A program made the position numbers and the translations under genes. From an uncultured Hyphomicrobiales bacterium (GTDB lineage: Bacteria > Pseudomonadota > Alphaproteobacteria > Rhizobiales > CAJQND01), in assembly GCA_905479595.1 (NCBI GenBank), contig CAJQND010000362.1:1-19964 (forward strand): DNA of 19,964 bases. The letters are read 5' to 3'. Below the pieces are notes generated by a model. It saw nothing but the letters and a program-made list of their open reading frames with translations, was not told the DNA's origin and made no database searches. This document shows positions 8,005 to 15,080 of the stretch, piece by piece (position 1 is the stretch's first letter; each line of letters opens with the position of its first letter).

Positions 8005-10449
8005 ATGACAATTGAAATTCGCAACGGATTAGCAAGTTTTGCAGCCCGTTTGGCAGCAGGACTTTGCTTTCTCAGCCTGTTGCTTGCAGGCAGTATTACT
8101 GCCCAGGCCCAAAGCGATGCCGCCAAACCGGCAACTGAACAAGAAGCCGCTGATAGTGATGATATCGGCTGGCCTCGCGAGTTTAAGACCGCTGGCGGGA
8201 CCGTCGTGGTCTACCAGCCACAGGTTGACGAGCTAAAGGGGCCAGACCTTAGCGGTCGGGCAGCTTTTTCTCTGCGCACTAAGCCAGATGCTGAACCTGA
8301 ATTTGGTGCCATGTGGTTCACCGCCCGGGTAAACGCCGATATGGAAGAGCGCCTGGCCCATGTGGACAATGTGCGCATTTCCAAGGTAGCGCTGCCTGAC
8401 GCCACCGATGAACAGAATGGCAAGCTCGCCAAGGCAATTGAAGAACGCGCGGGCGAAGGTGCAATCACAATTTCCCTGGACCGTTTGGCGGTTGCCTTGA
8501 AGGACGCCGAGACAGAGCGCAAGGATGCTGAAGGGCTCGACAACACACCGCCGAAGATCATCATCAAGAATGTGCCTGCTGTACTTCTTTACATAGATGG
8601 CAAACCAAAACTTGGTGCAGTTGAAGGTTCTGACGTTCTGGCCATGGAGAACACTCCATTTCCTATCGTTCTGGATCCCGGCACGAAAAAATATTACCTG
8701 AATGGCGGTGCCATTTGGTACGAATCCAAAGACGTAAAGGGCCCCTGGAAATATATTGAAAAGGTTCCTCAAAAAATCTCGAGCCTGATCAAGCTGACAG
8801 ATGAGCAGAAAAAAGATCTCAAAGAGCTTATCGGTTCAGATGATGACGACCGTGTCCCTGAAATTATCTATGCCGACGTCCCCTCTGAACTGATCGTTAT
8901 CGACGGCAAACCCTCATTCACTCCACTCGTGGGTGCTGACCTTCTTTATGTGGAAAACTCAGAAACTTCAGTGTTTCTGGACCCTCCAAGCAAACAATAT
9001 TACGTGCTTTTGTCAGGTCGCTGGTATGCAAATGATGCCTTGAAGGAAACAGGATGGACATATGTGCCGTCCTCTGACCTGCCGGCAGCCTTTGCAAATA
9101 TCCCGACGGATTCAGACCGTGCTGCAGTGTTGAGCCAGGTTGCTGGCACCGAGCAGGCTGAGGACGCAATTGCCGAAGCAAGCATTCCGCAAGTCACCGC
9201 AATTAGCCGCAAGAACGCCAGTTTGAAGGTGACCTATGGCGGCGAACCGAAGTTTGAGCAGGTTAAAGGCACCAGCATGGAATATGCGGTGAACACTTCA
9301 ACAACCGTGCTGAAGATCGACGGGCTTTACTATGCGGTTGATCAAGGGGTCTGGTATGTTTCAGAAAACGCCACCGGACCGTGGAGCGTTGCTGATGAAG
9401 TTCCCGATGCAGTGGATGATATTCCAGCCGATAATCCGGCCTACAATGTCAAATACGTGAAGGTTTACGATTCCACCCCGGAATATGTCTATGTGGGATA
9501 CACGCCGGGATATGTAGGTTCCTACATCTATGGCGGCACAGTGGTCTACGGCACCGGGTATCACTACCCTTCCTGGTATGGACCGTATTTTTACCCACGT
9601 CCGCTAACCTGGACAATCGGAGCATTCTTTCGGCCATGGGTTGGCTGGGGATATGGCGTAGGCTGGGGTCGGTTCCATTACTACGGCGGGTTTGGGCCAG
9701 CTTATGGCTGGAACCGTTACCATCGCCGCGGCTGGTATGGACCTGGCGGCTATCACTCTCACCGCTATAACAGGTATCGGGCAAAGCATCACCGCGCGTC
9801 CCATTACCGCCACCGCAACAATATCTATAACCGCCCGGCAAACCGGAACCGGAATCAGTTCAAAAACACCCGGCAGAACCGCAAGCAAATGCGCAACAAC
9901 TACAGAGGCGCGAAAAACCGGCCCAACAATGTGTTCACTGACCGTAAAGGCAATGTCTACCGCAAGAACAAGAACGGGTGGCAAAAGCGTGACGGCAAGG
10001 GGTGGAAAAACACCAAACTTGACCGCAACCAACGCCCTGGTGCTGGCAACAAGCGACCTGGTGACAAGCGACCTGGCACCCTAGACAACAAGAAACGACC
10101 CGGTGCCGGCGATAAGAGCAAACGGCCAGCAGGTGCCGCCAACAAAAAACGGCCGGCAAACACAAACAAGGCAAAGAAGCCGCAAAAGGGTAAGGCGAAA
10201 AAGAGACCACAACAAAAAGCCAAGCCACAGAAAAGGGCTAAAACAAAGCAAAAAGCCCGGCCGAAGACCCAAAAGCGCAAATCGTCAAACAGGAATCGTC
10301 AGCGCAATTCGCACAACCTGCAACGGCAAAGCCGGTCTCGCAATCGCGGGGCCCAGCGCTCGCGCAGCCATTCGCAAGCCAGACGCAGGCCTTCAGGTGG
10401 ACGTGGTGGCGGTGGCCGCAGAGGCGGCGGTGGCGGACGCCGACGCTAA
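8005..10449 (+). CDS. Exported triple-repeat protein with Tyr/Trp/Gly-rich section and polycationic tail
   Basis: This 814-residue protein begins with a Sec signal peptide (about 1-36, ending AQAQS). A lead-in domain (about 54-180) is followed by three related repeats at about 183-254, 285-361 and 396-468. Each repeat follows the pattern GxPxxxxVxG...N(T/S)...YY...G.WY...GPW or a close variant. Residues 490-600 are rich in Tyr, Gly, Trp, Pro and His, including a YVYVGYTPGYVGSYIYGG stretch. Residues 600-814 are Asn/Lys/Arg-rich, with KRPG-type units at 683-707 and a final GGRGGGGRRGGGGGRRR. No Asp or Glu occurs after residue 703. I recognise the repeat region as a widespread uncharacterised secreted family sometimes labelled 'carbohydrate-binding family V/XII'; that label is weak and the function is unknown. 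A surface, extracellular-DNA, peptidoglycan or LPS-binding role is inference. The start has AGGGA about 11 bases upstream. Confidence 0.88.
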   Translation: MTIEIRNGLASFAARLAAGLCFLSLLLAGSITAQAQSDAAKPATEQEAADSDDIGWPREFKTAGGTVVVYQPQVDELKGPDLSGRAAFSLRTKPDAEPEFGAMWFTARVNADMEERLAHVDNVRISKVALPDATDEQNGKLAKAIEERAGEGAITISLDRLAVALKDAETERKDAEGLDNTPPKIIIKNVPAVLLYIDGKPKLGAVEGSDVLAMENTPFPIVLDPGTKKYYLNGGAIWYESKDVKGPWKYIEKVPQKISSLIKLTDEQKKDLKELIGSDDDDRVPEIIYADVPSELIVIDGKPSFTPLVGADLLYVENSETSVFLDPPSKQYYVLLSGRWYANDALKETGWTYVPSSDLPAAFANIPTDSDRAAVLSQVAGTEQAEDAIAEASIPQVTAISRKNASLKVTYGGEPKFEQVKGTSMEYAVNTSTTVLKIDGLYYAVDQGVWYVSENATGPWSVADEVPDAVDDIPADNPAYNVKYVKVYDSTPEYVYVGYTPGYVGSYIYGGTVVYGTGYHYPSWYGPYFYPRPLTWTIGAFFRPWVGWGYGVGWGRFHYYGGFGPAYGWNRYHRRGWYGPGGYHSHRYNRYRAKHHRASHYRHRNNIYNRPANRNRNQFKNTRQNRKQMRNNYRGAKNRPNNVFTDRKGNVYRKNKNGWQKRDGKGWKNTKLDRNQRPGAGNKRPGDKRPGTLDNKKRPGAGDKSKRPAGAANKKRPANTNKAKKPQKGKAKKRPQQKAKPQKRAKTKQKARPKTQKRKSSNRNRQRNSHNLQRQSRSRNRGAQRSRSHSQARRRPSGGRGGGGRRGGGGGRRR

Positions 10450-10463
10450 GCAACAAGGTGCCA

Positions 10464-10510
10464 GTGCGTGTCTCCCAAAAGTGGCTACCGGATTGGGGTG
10501 AAAGACACGT
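10464..10510. repeat. Interspersed-palindrome-like intergenic repeat
   Basis: CGTGTCT (10467-10473) pairs with AGACACG (10503-10509), enclosing CCCAAAAGTGGCTACCGG and then TTGGGG. The layout (outer inverted arms around AAAAGTGG...ACCGG...TTTTGGG-like core) resembles the short palindromic intergenic repeats I recall from rhizobial genomes, which is recollection and not a search result. A second partial copy of the core follows: AAAAGTGGCTAC (10477-10488) and AAAAATGGCTAC (10515-10526) differ at one base. Confidence 0.5.
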
Positions 10511-10539
10511 GTAGAAAAATGGCTACGCAAAACAAAATG

Positions 10540-10577
10540 GCCGATCACATTCAATCAATGTGGTCGGCTTTTATTTT
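10540..10577. terminator. Strong bidirectional intrinsic terminator
   Basis: GCCGATCACATT (10540-10551) pairs with AATGTGGTCGGC (10557-10568), giving a 12-bp stem with one G-T wobble and a 5-base loop, followed by TTTTATTTTT on the plus strand. On the minus strand the same stem is followed by ATTTTGTTTTG. It therefore fits as terminator for the exported protein gene (ending 10449) and for the converging MBL-fold gene, whose stop codon lies inside the T-run at 10571-10573. Confidence 0.9.
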
Positions 10578-11398
10578 TGCGCCGATCCGACGAAATTCTT
10601 GAGTGCGGCACGTCTGGCGATGAGTTGAAGATCGGACACGATATCGAAGGTGTGGAGCTCATCACTGCCGAACTCGACTTGCCCGCTATGCAGCTTTTCA
10701 AGGAACGCAATCAACGCCGAAAGATGGCTTGCATTCAGCATTGGCACACGAGGCGCATCTTGCGGCCCGTCATTGCCATGTGCCCCGTAAATCTTTGTCG
10801 TGTCATTAAGCAGGCCCAGCACCTGTTGGGAAACTGCCAGATAGTCCGGCAAGGACGCACCAGGCGTTTGTGCATAAAGTTCGCCGGGATACAGAAAGTC
10901 CGCTGAAAAAAGCCAGTTTTGTGCCTCCATCCAGAGGGAGATACTGTCTGGCGAATGGCCTGGGGTGTGGAGCACTTTTAAAACCAGGCCGCCAAGATCA
11001 ATTTCGCTGCCGATTTCCAACCAAGCTTCAACGGGGAATTCCGGCGGGGTGTGGCCTTCGCGCTGCCCCAGAAAAAGGTCTACACTTGGTGTAATCTTGC
11101 CATCCTTCTCACACGCCCGCAGGACAGTGAGGTTGGGCAAAACAATACGCTCAAATCGCGTAATATTACCGAGATGGTCATAATGCATATGCGACGGCAG
11201 CACCGTCAGCGTGCCCTTGACCCGGCGCTGCACAGTTGACGTAATATTTCCAAAATAGGAGCCGGTGTCGAAAAGCAGTGAGCTGTTTTCGCCCACAAAC
11301 AAATAGCTCCAGTTTTGCTGCTCATAAAGTGGCTCGCCAATGGCGAACACCTGATCGCTTAAAGCTTTAACGCAATACCAGTCGTCTTCGAGATCCAC
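10571..11398 (-). CDS. Metallo-beta-lactamase-fold hydrolase
   Basis: This 275-residue protein has the full metal site of the MBL superfamily: HMHYDH at 70-75 (SHMHYDHLGN), His148 in HTPGHS (144-149), Asp167 in SADF, and His207 in GAHG. No signal peptide is visible, so it is probably cytosolic. The spacing fits the glyoxalase-II-like or general MBL hydrolase groups, but the substrate cannot be told. The start is GTG at 11398, which follows an ill-defined ribosome binding site (GGGGG about 12 bases upstream). No closer ATG is in frame. It follows the glycine-rich small protein on the same strand with a 107-base spacer that holds a GC-rich hairpin, so it may have its own promoter. Its 3' end coincides with the shared terminator. 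Confidence 0.88.
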   Translation of the reverse strand: MDLEDDWYCVKALSDQVFAIGEPLYEQQNWSYLFVGENSSLLFDTGSYFGNITSTVQRRVKGTLTVLPSHMHYDHLGNITRFERIVLPNLTVLRACEKDGKITPSVDLFLGQREGHTPPEFPVEAWLEIGSEIDLGGLVLKVLHTPGHSPDSISLWMEAQNWLFSADFLYPGELYAQTPGASLPDYLAVSQQVLGLLNDTTKIYGAHGNDGPQDAPRVPMLNASHLSALIAFLEKLHSGQVEFGSDELHTFDIVSDLQLIARRAALKNFVGSAQK

Positions 11399-11454
11399 GG
11401 GATTAAATAGCCCCCAAAATGGCTGAGGTGAACAGTGTTAAAAAATGAAGATTA

Positions 11455-11496
11455 CCCCGGCGCGATCGCCACGTGATCTGGGGAACCGCGCCGAGG
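11455..11496 (-). terminator. Candidate hairpin terminator after the glycine-rich protein gene
   Basis: On the minus strand CCTCGGCGCG (11496-11487) pairs with CGCGCCGGGG (11464-11455), a 10-bp GC-rich stem with one wobble and a 22-base loop. It lies just after the stop at 11506. A T6 run follows about 10 bases later and not directly at the stem, so this is a weak or partial terminator, or an attenuating structure before the MBL gene. Confidence 0.35.
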
Positions 11497-11505
11497 CGAA
11501 TTGTA

Positions 11506-11790
11506 CTAGCCGCGTACTTTTTTGAGGATCATGCCAACAACGACCTGGACGATCATTCCGGTAATGCCGCCGCCAACAAGGCTGCTTGCCATAGCACCGA
11601 TGTCCATGCCGCTAGAAGCAGCTGAACTGGCCCCACCCAGCAGACCACCAAGCAACTGGCCACCGCCGAGCCCGCCAAGCGCGCCGGCAATTACGTTGCC
11701 AAGTCCGCCCATGCTGGAATCGGAAACAACCTTTCCCCCTGCGGTTCCGCCTAATGCGCCGCCGACCAATTGTGCAAGAATCTGTTCCAT
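11506..11790 (-). CDS. Small glycine-rich hydrophobic protein, function unknown
   Basis: This is a 94-residue protein from the ATG at 11790, preceded by GGAAA about 8 bases upstream; a TTG four codons earlier (11802) is possible but less likely. It is dominated by Gly, Ala, Ser, Leu and Val, with repeated small-residue blocks such as LVGGALGGTAGG, AGALGGLGGGQLLGGLLGG and a C-terminal GGGITGMIVQVVVGMILKKVRG. The C-terminal stretch could span a membrane and ends in basic residues. There is no signal peptide, cysteine or enzyme motif. The composition recalls YidB/DUF937-like proteins and glycine-zipper peptides, but I do not recognise the family with confidence. Its mRNA leader contains an inverted repeat that would pair with its own ribosome binding site (11794-11823). 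It lies 80 bases downstream of the phosphatase gene. Confidence 0.72.
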   Translation of the reverse strand: MEQILAQLVGGALGGTAGGKVVSDSSMGGLGNVIAGALGGLGGGQLLGGLLGGASSAASSGMDIGAMASSLVGGGITGMIVQVVVGMILKKVRG

Positions 11791-11793
11791 ATT

Positions 11794-11823
11794 TATTTCC
11801 AATGATTTGTAACAATGGAAATA
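11794..11823 (-). promoter_or_regulatory. Inverted repeat covering the ribosome binding site of the 94-aa gene
   Basis: TATTTCCA (11794-11801) and TGGAAATA (11816-11823) are exact 8-base arms around a 14-base spacer. In the minus-strand transcript the second arm is UGGAAAUA, which contains the GGAAA ribosome binding site, 3 bases before the AUG at 11790. Folding would hide the site. It could instead be an operator read as DNA. Confidence 0.45.
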
Positions 11824-11870
11824 TTGTACCTACACAGAGATGCATTGCAACATGTGGTTAATGCGAAGGT

Positions 11871-13571
11871 CTAAGGAAGCACTTCTTCCAGTGGCTCTCC
11901 CGCAGCAGAAGACGGGGGCTTAACTCCAACATAAGCAGAGAGCGTAGGGGCTATATCGACCGGGTGTACCGGGCGATGAATTGTTTTCGCGCCCACCCCA
12001 GGGCCTGCAAATATGATCGGCACATAGGTGTCGTATTTCCAAGGCGTGCCATGCATCACCGCGATGGATCCCTTGTCGAATAAAAACCAGTAAGGTTCCT
12101 GAACCACATAAATATCGCCCGAACGCTCAGGGTGGGTGTTGTTTCTGATCGCTCGCAATAACGGGGTGTCCTGCATGTGCCGGATCCCGCTGCTCGCCAC
12201 CGCCAGGGCAATTCCATCCATTTTGGTAAGACCGTCAGCAATTACCTGCTCAACACGCCCAACGTCCAGTTTGGCATTCGAGATGACGGCGCCATCCAGA
12301 TAGAGGTAGGGGCGAAAAAAGCGCGCCGCGACATTCTCGATACCGAATTTGGCGCGCCCGATCTCGTTGACGGTTTTGAGTATGTCTTCGCTATGAATTC
12401 GCCCGGTGACCATGCCTTTCTCCGCCATAAATTCCGGCATTTCCGGCATGCCATGGTCGGCGGATAGCACGATCAATGTGTTTTCCAGGCCAACTTTTTG
12501 ATCCACATGGGAAAGAAAGTCTTCCAGTGTGCGGTCGAGTTGCAAAACAATATCTTCGTTTTCCAAACTGGAGGGACCAAAGAAATGGTTGATGGCATCG
12601 ACGGAAGAAAAGCCGACCGCCAAATAGTCGACGGCATCACCTTGGCCCAGGGCCTCATTATCGATCAATGTCTTGGCAAAGCTACTGGTAAGCTGATCGC
12701 CAACCGGGCTCACGAATAAAAGCGTCGGAAACAGTTTGCTATCAACACGGCCAAAGGGATGGGGAAATGTGCGGCCATAACCTCTCAGATCGGTCTCATA
12801 TGGCCGGTCATCAAACTTGGCGAGCAAATAGGAAGAAGGTGCGTTCAACAACTCCCAGGACTTTCCGGCATGGGTTGCTGCAATACGGCTGGCATTCCAT
12901 TTCGCCACCCAATCTGGATAGGCATCATAGTAGTAGCGGCTGGTTACATAGTCGCCGGTATCGGTCGAATACCAGAATGCCTTTCCCGCATGACCCGCCA
13001 TGGAGACGGCGCTGCGGTCTTTGCCTGCAACCGCAAAAATCTTTGACCTGCCGGCTGTGTGGACAGAAAGTTCATCAGAAAAAGTGCTCGCCAGGATGGA
13101 AACCGGCGAGCGGCCCTTGGTTCTCGAGACCTTTTGCGACGGGTCAAGTTGGGCCGCGTCGGCTTTTTCACCGCGGCTTGGTAATAACGGACTATCCGGG
13201 TCTTCAATATTGTAGGAAAGCTCGCCAGTTTCGCGGTCGAACCAGACATTGCCGACCATGCCATGGCTGGAAGGGTAGGCACCGGTTGCCAACGTTGCGT
13301 GGCCAACAATGGTTTCAGTGTTGGCGTGGCTGTAATTTGCGTTGGCAAATTGGGTCCCATTTTCAAGCAAATACCGAAACCCGCCTTTGCCAAAACGGTC
13401 TCCGTAACGGCGCAGCAAATCGCCCCTTAAGCCATCCACAGTTATCTGCAGAACCAGCTTAACGGGCGGTTTTTGCTGCGCATTGGCAAGGTTGGCGATG
13501 CCGCACATGAAAAGGGCAAGAAGCAGCCCCTGAACAAGCCCAACAGGGCCTTTCGAACGACAAAGCAGCAT
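11871..13571 (-). CDS. Alkaline-phosphatase-superfamily phosphatase, PafA/PhoV-like, exported
   Basis: This 566-residue protein begins with a signal peptide (about 1-32, ending ANAQQ). The alkaline-phosphatase metal site is visible: Asp46 (VDGLRGD), Thr87 as probable nucleophile (TETIVGHATL), Asp325 and His329 (SSVDAINHF), Asp372 and His373 (SADHGMP), and His508 (MHGTPW). Asn108 lies 21 residues after Thr87, matching the Thr79/Asn100 spacing of PafA. Lys184-Asp-Arg186 matches the PafA K-x-R pair that favours phosphate monoesters over diesters. These points favour a periplasmic phosphomonoesterase over a nucleotide pyrophosphatase, though that is inferred from motifs. The ATG at 13571 has AGG about 9 bases upstream and follows the HdeD-like gene by 13 bases, so they are probably co-transcribed. 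No Pho-box was recognised upstream of the operon. Confidence 0.9.
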   Translation of the reverse strand: MLLCRSKGPVGLVQGLLLALFMCGIANLANAQQKPPVKLVLQITVDGLRGDLLRRYGDRFGKGGFRYLLENGTQFANANYSHANTETIVGHATLATGAYPSSHGMVGNVWFDRETGELSYNIEDPDSPLLPSRGEKADAAQLDPSQKVSRTKGRSPVSILASTFSDELSVHTAGRSKIFAVAGKDRSAVSMAGHAGKAFWYSTDTGDYVTSRYYYDAYPDWVAKWNASRIAATHAGKSWELLNAPSSYLLAKFDDRPYETDLRGYGRTFPHPFGRVDSKLFPTLLFVSPVGDQLTSSFAKTLIDNEALGQGDAVDYLAVGFSSVDAINHFFGPSSLENEDIVLQLDRTLEDFLSHVDQKVGLENTLIVLSADHGMPEMPEFMAEKGMVTGRIHSEDILKTVNEIGRAKFGIENVAARFFRPYLYLDGAVISNAKLDVGRVEQVIADGLTKMDGIALAVASSGIRHMQDTPLLRAIRNNTHPERSGDIYVVQEPYWFLFDKGSIAVMHGTPWKYDTYVPIIFAGPGVGAKTIHRPVHPVDIAPTLSAYVGVKPPSSAAGEPLEEVLP

Positions 13572-13584
13572 CGCTATAACCTGC

Positions 13585-14154
13585 TTACTTTGCTTTGAAC
13601 CGACGGGCGACCATGATCATGAAAATGCCGGTGCTGAGGAAACTCACACCCATGAACAGCCCAAGGACAATTGCGGATGAACCTGGCAATCCGGCAGCGA
13701 TTAAAACGCCGGCAATAATGCTGATGAGCGCTGAAACCATGGTCCAGCCCCAGCCTTCTTCAGGCCGCATATCGAAGGCCAGCATCATTTTGAACGCACC
13801 TTCGATCATGAAGACAATTGCGACCATCATGGTCAGCGCAACAAGTCCGGATGCTGGGTTGAAAACAATAAAGAACCCGGCAACGATTTGCAGCAAACTC
13901 AGCAGCAAAGCGCCGAAAAACGGTCCCGTACCATGATAGGAAAAAGCACCATAAAGGCTCACTGCCCCAGCGATAATAAAAAGCCACCCGACAAGCAGCG
14001 TAATTGATAAACTGAATACGAGCGGAAAAATAATTGCCGCTGCGCCAATAACCGCCATACCAATGCCGGTCCACAAAATCTGCTTTCTTTTCTTGCCAAG
14101 CCGCTCAAAAAGATCCTGTCTTAAACGTGGTGATAAACCATCAGTATCGCTCAT
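13585..14154 (-). CDS. HdeD family membrane protein (DUF308)
   Basis: This is a 189-residue protein with six predicted membrane segments and small loops, preceded by a basic cytosolic N-terminus (RLGKKRKQ). Pairs of hydrophobic segments with repeated glycine-rich turns, and the overall length, fit the HdeD family, linked in E. coli to acid-stress survival; the biochemical role is unknown. I chose the ATG at 14154 because a strong GGGAGG lies 8 bases upstream, although the frame is open further, to 14235. It follows the YihY-family gene by 53 bases and precedes the phosphatase gene by 13 bases on the same strand, so it looks like an operon member. The transmembrane count is by eye. Confidence 0.87.
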   Translation of the reverse strand: MSDTDGLSPRLRQDLFERLGKKRKQILWTGIGMAVIGAAAIIFPLVFSLSITLLVGWLFIIAGAVSLYGAFSYHGTGPFFGALLLSLLQIVAGFFIVFNPASGLVALTMMVAIVFMIEGAFKMMLAFDMRPEEGWGWTMVSALISIIAGVLIAAGLPGSSAIVLGLFMGVSFLSTGIFMIMVARRFKAK

Positions 14155-14207
14155 AGCTAATGCCTCCCAGCACATTAAACATTGCGTATCAGTGTTCTTA
14201 ACAAGCC

Positions 14208-15080
14208 CTAATTTCCAGAGCCATCGTCTTCCCATCTAGCGGGATTTTCAGCGTGCGCGAGCGCAGCGTTCAGCTCGCCGCCAATTAACAAGATTACTGC
14301 CATCAGATACAGAAACACAAGCGCAACCATAATCCCGGCAAGCCCCGCAAATGTTGCGCCATAATCGGAAAAACTATGCAGATACGCAGTAAAAATATTT
14401 GCGCAAACCACCCACAACACCAGTGTCACCAGAATGCCCGGCCAGATTTCAGATATAGTTCCCTTCCCTGCGGGCAACCATGCATGGCAGGCAAACACAG
14501 CAAATAGCAACACTCCAATCGCCATTGCAAAGCGCAACAGAACCAGAGGCACTTCAAGCTTGGCAAGAAACGGCAACGAACGCACCGCCATTTCAAACAG
14601 CTGCGGCCTGAAGGTCATGAAAAACGACATGGCAAGGAGGAGAACCGCTCCACAACCGACAAAGACCAGGCTTTGCAAACGGGCTTTAACGAAGGATTTT
14701 GTACTAGGGGCGCTATAGGCGCGGCCAAGTCCGGCACGTACTGCCTCTACCCCGTTTGACGCAAAAAACATGGCCAGCAGGATAGCAGCACTCATAAAAC
14801 CGGCATGCCGCTCCGCTAAAACCGTGTTCACCTCGCGGACAATAGGGTTGGCGATATCATCCGGCCAGGTATCGAATACCAAATCCACAATCGCGCCCGA
14901 CTGCGCCTCATAGCCAAGAAACCCGGCAAGCGATGTTGTGAAAATCAGGAACGGAAAAAGCGCCATAATCATTGACAGGGCAATATGGCTGGCCATGGCC
15001 CAACCATCGCTTGCACCGAAATGTGCAGTTGCATCTTTAAGAATTGTCCATGTTTTCGTGAGTGTATTTTGAACTGTCAT
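14208..15080 (-). CDS. YihY/BrkB family inner-membrane protein
   Basis: This is a 290-residue protein with about six membrane segments. The C-terminal family signature YGATFAGLAGIMVALVFLYL followed by GGELNA (about 240-272) is clear, as is the early SHIALSMIMALFPFL (31-45). The family was once annotated as ribonuclease BN, which is wrong for this type; its true activity is unknown, with proposals including transport or envelope roles. I chose the ATG at 15080, which overlaps the stop of the AI-2E-family gene as ATGA. The open frame extends 28 codons further upstream, but that stretch lies wholly inside the preceding gene. Translational coupling to the AI-2E gene is therefore likely. The C-terminal tail (ENPARWEDDGSGN) is short and acidic. 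Confidence 0.92.
   Translation of the reverse strand: MTVQNTLTKTWTILKDATAHFGASDGWAMASHIALSMIMALFPFLIFTTSLAGFLGYEAQSGAIVDLVFDTWPDDIANPIVREVNTVLAERHAGFMSAAILLAMFFASNGVEAVRAGLGRAYSAPSTKSFVKARLQSLVFVGCGAVLLLAMSFFMTFRPQLFEMAVRSLPFLAKLEVPLVLLRFAMAIGVLLFAVFACHAWLPAGKGTISEIWPGILVTLVLWVVCANIFTAYLHSFSDYGATFAGLAGIMVALVFLYLMAVILLIGGELNAALAHAENPARWEDDGSGN

Noticed and set aside
9604..10032. Minus-strand hydrophobic open frame of 142 codons
   Set aside because: It is the antisense of Arg/Tyr/Gly-rich codons of the exported protein, which produces hydrophobic shadows; no start signal.
10037..10130. Possible DNA tandem repeat or CRISPR-like spacing in the KRPG-coding stretch
   Set aside because: Units vary in length and sequence and stay in frame; this is protein-level low complexity, not a repeat array.
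12767..13462. Plus-strand open frame of 231 codons
   Set aside because: Antisense to the phosphatase gene, whose active-site residues are intact; the translation is Arg/Pro/Cys-rich like a shadow frame.
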